A DNA stretch of 10,546 bases, from the NCBI GenBank assembly GCA_945901145.1, contig CAMDJY010000029.1, positions 1 through 10,546 on the forward strand, given 5' to 3'. Shown one piece after another: positions 7,643 to 10,546 of the stretch. The stretch's first letter is position 1, and each line of letters begins with the position of its first letter. The translations under genes and the position numbers were made by a program. This stretch comes from Legionella genomosp. 1 (GTDB lineage Bacteria > Pseudomonadota > Gammaproteobacteria > Legionellales > Legionellaceae). Under the pieces are notes generated by a model. That model was given only the letters and a program-made list of their open reading frames with translations, was not told the origin of the DNA and made no database searches.

Positions 7643-8515
7643 ATGCAGGATACCATAGCGAATCGTACTGTTCTAGCTCAGTTCATGGGTTTGGTGCATT
7701 TGATACGGCCAAAGCAATGGATAAAAAATGGATTTGTAGCTGCGCCATTGATTTTTTCTGGCGAGTTTTTAAATCCCGAAGCTTTAGAACAAACTGTTTG
7801 GGCTATCATGCTTTTTTGCTTGGCGTCATCTTCGACGTATATTTTGAATGATTTACATGATGTTGAAGCGGATCGTAAACATCCCAAAAAATCTCAAACA
7901 CGTCCTCTCGCAAAAGGAATTGTTTCTATTTCCATGGCATGGGGATTGTATGGTTTGATCAATAGTATCTTGCTGTTAAGTGTACTTTTTATACCTAAGA
8001 TTATGTTGGTCATTGCTGCTTATATTGTTTTAACGTGTGCTTATACTTTTGTGCTGAAAGAACAACCCATTGTCGATTTATTTGTAATTTCTATTGGCTT
8101 TGTTTTGCGTGTCTATGCGGGCGCTGTGGCATTAGCGGTTCCCGTGTCCAGTTGGATGTTTATTACAACATTTTGCCTTGCCCTGTATCTTGCTGCGATC
8201 AAGCGTCGACAAGAGTATGTTCAAGCAGGAATCCATAGTCGTAAAGTTCTTGAAAAATACTCAATGCCGCTCCTAGATTATTATGCACAAATGTCGGCAA
8301 TTGGTGCTTTGATGTTTTATAGTATGTTTGTGTTATCTTCAAAGCCGCAGCTGGTCATGACCATTCCCTGAGTTTTATTTGGATTATTTCGTTATGCGTT
8401 TATCGTTGATTCGCGTGACGATGGTGAGTCGCCGACCGATGCTTTATTAACGGATTGGCCTTTAATCATGACCCTATTTGTTTGGGCTGGAGCATGTGTA
8501 TGGCTTATTTTTTAA
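7643..8515 (+). pseudogene. UbiA-family prenyl-phosphate phosphoribosyltransferase, interrupted by an in-frame TGA
   Basis: Read to its natural TAA the frame encodes 290 positions, the usual length for decaprenyl-phosphate phosphoribosyltransferase (mycobacterial Rv3806c). That membrane enzyme joins phosphoribosyl pyrophosphate to polyprenyl phosphate. Visible are the RPKQWIKN start motif (22-29), the first aspartate-rich motif NDLHDVEAD (69-77), the second acidic region around Asp145 in KEQPIVDLF, and a string of membrane helices. Codon 243 (8369-8371) is TGA. The 47 codons after it stay in the same frame and still look like the family (LFGLFRY, then a GESPTD-like segment and a last hydrophobic helix). 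Translation stopping at TGA would give 242 residues lacking the final helix. Nearby genes use TGA as a normal stop, so the code is standard. The ATG at 7643 has AGGGA 10 bases upstream; an earlier ATG at 7553 precedes the likely promoter. The enzyme would be functional only with readthrough or if TGA is a sequence error. Confidence 0.85.
8489..8492 (+). promoter_or_regulatory. Ribosome binding site deciding the DUF212 start
   Basis: GGAG lies inside the last codons of the UbiA frame, 7 bases before the ATG at 8500 but only one base before the ATG at 8494. The spacing favours 8500 as the start. Confidence 0.6.
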
Positions 8516-8904
8516 CACCTTTTATTGCTTGGTTGGTCACAGGTGGTATCAAGTTTATGATTAATAGTTATCAAGCGAAGCGCTGGTCTTTTGACAAGAT
8601 AGGTTATGGCGGAATGCCCAGTAATCATAGTGCGATTGTGAGCAGTATGGTGGCACTGATTGGCGTTTCTGAAGGCATCAATCATCCTGCGTTTGGTGTT
8701 GCGTTAACATTAGCTTTTATCGTGATACTTGATGCGCATAGTCTTAGACGAGAAGTTGGGAAGCATGCGCATTATATTAATCAACTTCTGCCTGTGACTA
8801 CTTCGAAATTACGTGAACGCATGGGGCATTCATTCCTTGAGATTGTTGTCGGCGTTATGGTTGGGGTGGTTGTTGGTTGCCTGATGTGGGTTGGGAATCA
8901 TTGA
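8500..8904 (+). CDS. Divergent PAP2 family (DUF212) membrane protein, possible prenyl-phosphoribose phosphatase
   Basis: A 134-residue protein of the DUF212 / divergent PAP2 group, close in layout to Bacillus YuiD (about 158). It has the signature GGMPSNHS (37-44, counterpart of the PAP2 PSGH motif), then Asp78, the Arg83-Arg84 pair and His89 in an LDAHSLRREVGKHA segment, and the carboxy-terminal GHSFLEIVVG (109-118). Three or four membrane helices are likely. Start 8500 overlaps the UbiA frame by 16 bases, so the two are normally co-translated. In mycobacteria a PAP2-type gene (Rv3807c) sits beside the phosphoribosyltransferase Rv3806c and is proposed to remove the 5'-phosphate from decaprenylphosphoryl-phosphoribose. 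The position here suggests the same job, although DUF212 is a different branch and has not, to my knowledge, been shown to do this. The 3' end overlaps the SecA-like gene by 50 bases. Confidence 0.85.
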   Translation: MAYFLTPFIAWLVTGGIKFMINSYQAKRWSFDKIGYGGMPSNHSAIVSSMVALIGVSEGINHPAFGVALTLAFIVILDAHSLRREVGKHAHYINQLLPVTTSKLRERMGHSFLEIVVGVMVGVVVGCLMWVGNH

Positions 8905-10546
8905 TTGGAGGTGTTATCTCTGGTTCTTCTGTATTATTTTGATGCGGTTCAATTTCTGAAGCTTCATCACCATCAGAAGATAATTTTTCTGGTGGGATTT
9001 GTTGCATGAGTGCCGCGTAGGTTGAAGGAATGCGTACTTTAATTTTTTGTGTTTCATCTTTAGGTTTTATAAAAATATTGAATAATATAAACTGACTTAA
9101 GTAATTCCAGGTTGATAATTGACCCGTTCTCCAGGCATAGAAATTGGGAAAAAGTAAACCTTCTCCGCGTCGCCAGGCAAGAAAATTGTCACGCCATCGT
9201 TTGAAATGCTCTACAGTATCAAAAACCGCCATACGACCAGCGTTGGCAGCTTCATAGTGCGCTTGTGTTTTAACGTCTCTAGTTTCAGTGATGACTGTTG
9301 AATGTTTATCTCTTCGTTGTAAGTCTTTTAATGTATCAAGCCATTTTGTTAATAAATCTGGTTTCTTTATTGTAAAAATCTCCGTTTGCTCTGGTTTTAA
9401 TAACTGTTGCCAATGCCCTGCAATACGATCTTGATGATCTTCAAGTACTGATTCTATCCTATCTGTATTAGGACTTTTCTGCTCTAATTCATTAATAATT
9501 TTTTTTAAACAAACATCCTTGCTCTGATTATATTGCTCTAAGAACTCACTCCATTGTGAGTCCATATTCTCTTTTTGGATTGATAATATATTGTATTGTT
9601 CTGTGTATTGGGTCAGTAGATCGTTAAAAGACTTATTAAATAGGCGATGTAATAATTTTGTATAGGTTGCAAAGCATTGTACGCGATTTATGTGTGACTC
9701 TGGGTTAACGTAGAAATCTCGGTTGCGATAGTTGATGCCAAAATCTTGTTGCAAATCTCTGAGATTCAAGACCATTTGTGATTCACCAATTTGTCCGTAT
9801 CGTCCTCCTCGTCCTATCATTTGCCCATAATCACGTTGTCCTTTGGGCAAGTAGGTTAATAAAACTTTGAGTCCTGCTTTTGAGGCGTTGCCTTTGAGCT
9901 CATATTCAATACCGCGACCCAGAATTTCAGTTGTAATAATAACCTGTCCTGGGCATCCTCCTTCGTTTTTAAGAAACTGTGCAACAGAAGTATTGCCATC
10001 TCGATAGTTTTCCGCACTAATGCGTGTTAATTTAGGTAATTGATTTTTAATATGTGGCTGCAAGCGCTCTTGTAACTTATCGTAAAACTCTTCTGATTGA
10101 TTATCATCTTTGCAGAACATGAGAATGGGTTGATTTTTATTACGAGAGGTTAAGATATGATCAACCAAAGTTTCTAGTTGTCTGTCTTCGTTTTCTGTTA
10201 TTAAAGTCGGCTTATCTACTCTACTCAGTCCCATATGTTTGGGAATGTGTAAAAACTTTGTACCGAAATTGGTGTTGGCTTCTAATTTTTCAAGATCTAT
10301 GCCTAGTGTGCCGGTGACGGCGAAGAGGTAGCCATCAGAATAATCTTTAAGCATGGCGTCTGAAGAACTGGTATACGTAATTTTCCGCTTTGGTGTGATA
10401 GGAAAAGATCGATTTAATTTTTGGCATGACTTTAGTGCTTGTTGCAAGCGAAGATTTGCGGTTTGAGGTTCTTGATTTGGATCTTTAACCAGTCGATTTA
10501 ATTCTGCATGAAGACATTGTTGAACATCGTCAGCCAATTGAGCATT
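8855..10546 (-). CDS. SecA-like superfamily 2 helicase protein, carboxy-terminal part
   Basis: The frame is open to the window edge, so the start lies beyond 10546; 563 residues are visible. Counting from the edge, it carries a SecA-style MTGT-like motif (VTGTLG, about 77-82), the RecA-fold strand PILMF (140-144), motif V TTEILGRG (205-212, compare TNMAGRG of SecA) and motif VI QMIGRGGRYG (242-251). This is the second nucleotide-binding domain of a SecA-type ATPase. The nucleotide-binding Walker boxes and any preprotein cross-linking domain would be outside the window. After motif VI the protein departs from SecA. A long helical, Gln/Glu/Lys-rich region (about 290-430) is followed by a Trp-rich segment and an acidic, Pro-rich disordered tail. 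It lacks the zinc-binding SecA tail, so it is not housekeeping SecA. Orphan proteins of this kind occur in Legionellales. A secreted effector role is conceivable, partly because of the Glu-rich carboxy terminus, but unproven. Confidence 0.8.
   Translation of the reverse strand, partial: NAQLADDVQQCLHAELNRLVKDPNQEPQTANLRLQQALKSCQKLNRSFPITPKRKITYTSSSDAMLKDYSDGYLFAVTGTLGIDLEKLEANTNFGTKFLHIPKHMGLSRVDKPTLITENEDRQLETLVDHILTSRNKNQPILMFCKDDNQSEEFYDKLQERLQPHIKNQLPKLTRISAENYRDGNTSVAQFLKNEGGCPGQVIITTEILGRGIEYELKGNASKAGLKVLLTYLPKGQRDYGQMIGRGGRYGQIGESQMVLNLRDLQQDFGINYRNRDFYVNPESHINRVQCFATYTKLLHRLFNKSFNDLLTQYTEQYNILSIQKENMDSQWSEFLEQYNQSKDVCLKKIINELEQKSPNTDRIESVLEDHQDRIAGHWQQLLKPEQTEIFTIKKPDLLTKWLDTLKDLQRRDKHSTVITETRDVKTQAHYEAANAGRMAVFDTVEHFKRWRDNFLAWRRGEGLLFPNFYAWRTGQLSTWNYLSQFILFNIFIKPKDETQKIKVRIPSTYAALMQQIPPEKLSSDGDEASEIEPHQNNTEEPEITPPINDSQPTSGNQQPPQP

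Noticed and set aside
7678..7887. Minus-strand open frame inside the UbiA gene
   Set aside because: It lies opposite the conserved aspartate-rich motif of UbiA and shows nothing of its own.
8035..8238. Plus-strand out-of-frame open frame inside the UbiA gene
   Set aside because: It is a Cys-rich shifted reading of UbiA helices with no support as a gene.
8369..8371. TGA read as tryptophan genome-wide (genetic code 4)
   Set aside because: TGA is the natural end of the sugar transferase, lipoprotein and DUF212 genes here, so it works as a stop.
1..10546. tRNA, rRNA, CRISPR array, insertion sequence or intrinsic terminator
   Set aside because: No cloverleaf-like segment, regular spaced repeats, transposase-like frame or GC stem followed by a T run was found by eye.

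Overview
The window looks like chromosomal DNA from a moderately AT-rich Gram-negative gammaproteobacterium. The UvrB sequence is very close to the enterobacterial type, there is a lipoprotein and a remnant of cytochrome c oxidase subunit II, and the two proteins of unknown role resemble lineage-specific proteins of host-associated Legionellales such as Legionella, Coxiella and Berkiella. That assignment is inference from style; no taxonomic marker gene is present.

Positions 1-3326 read rightward: the 3' end of a PglC-type sugar-phosphate transferase, then uvrB (nucleotide excision repair), then an unrecognised four-helix membrane protein with its own candidate promoter. At 3214-3552, on the opposite strand, lies the amino-terminal third of a cytochrome c oxidase subunit II gene. 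Its promoter and ribosome binding site are preserved, but the copper-binding domain is gone, and homology stops where the rightward membrane-protein gene ends. This looks like a rearrangement scar. A divergent gene at 3676-4728 encodes a predicted lipoprotein with a beta-helical, adhesin-head-like (GIN/DUF2807) domain.

Positions 4716-8904 hold the most coherent system. A leftward operon, 7558 to 4716, encodes a DprE1-like FAD oxidase, a DprE2-like short-chain reductase and an alpha/beta hydrolase. A rightward pair, 7643-8904, encodes a UbiA-family prenyl-phosphate phosphoribosyltransferase and a small divergent PAP2 (DUF212) protein, with an 84-bp control region between the two units. Together these give all four activities expected for making polyprenyl-phosphoryl-D-arabinofuranose: phosphoribosyl transfer, 5'-dephosphorylation, 2'-oxidation and 2'-reduction. 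This route is known from mycobacteria and, in part, from Azorhizobium nod genes. The UbiA gene carries a single in-frame TGA 47 codons before its natural end, so the pathway may be broken, recoded or mis-sequenced. No arabinosyltransferase acceptor enzyme is visible.

Positions 8855-10546 (leftward, cut by the window edge) encode the carboxy-terminal part of a SecA-like helicase with a long non-SecA tail. It overlaps the DUF212 gene tail to tail by 50 bases. No tRNA, rRNA, CRISPR array, insertion sequence or convincing intrinsic terminator was seen, and no gene-free stretch exceeds about 125 bases.
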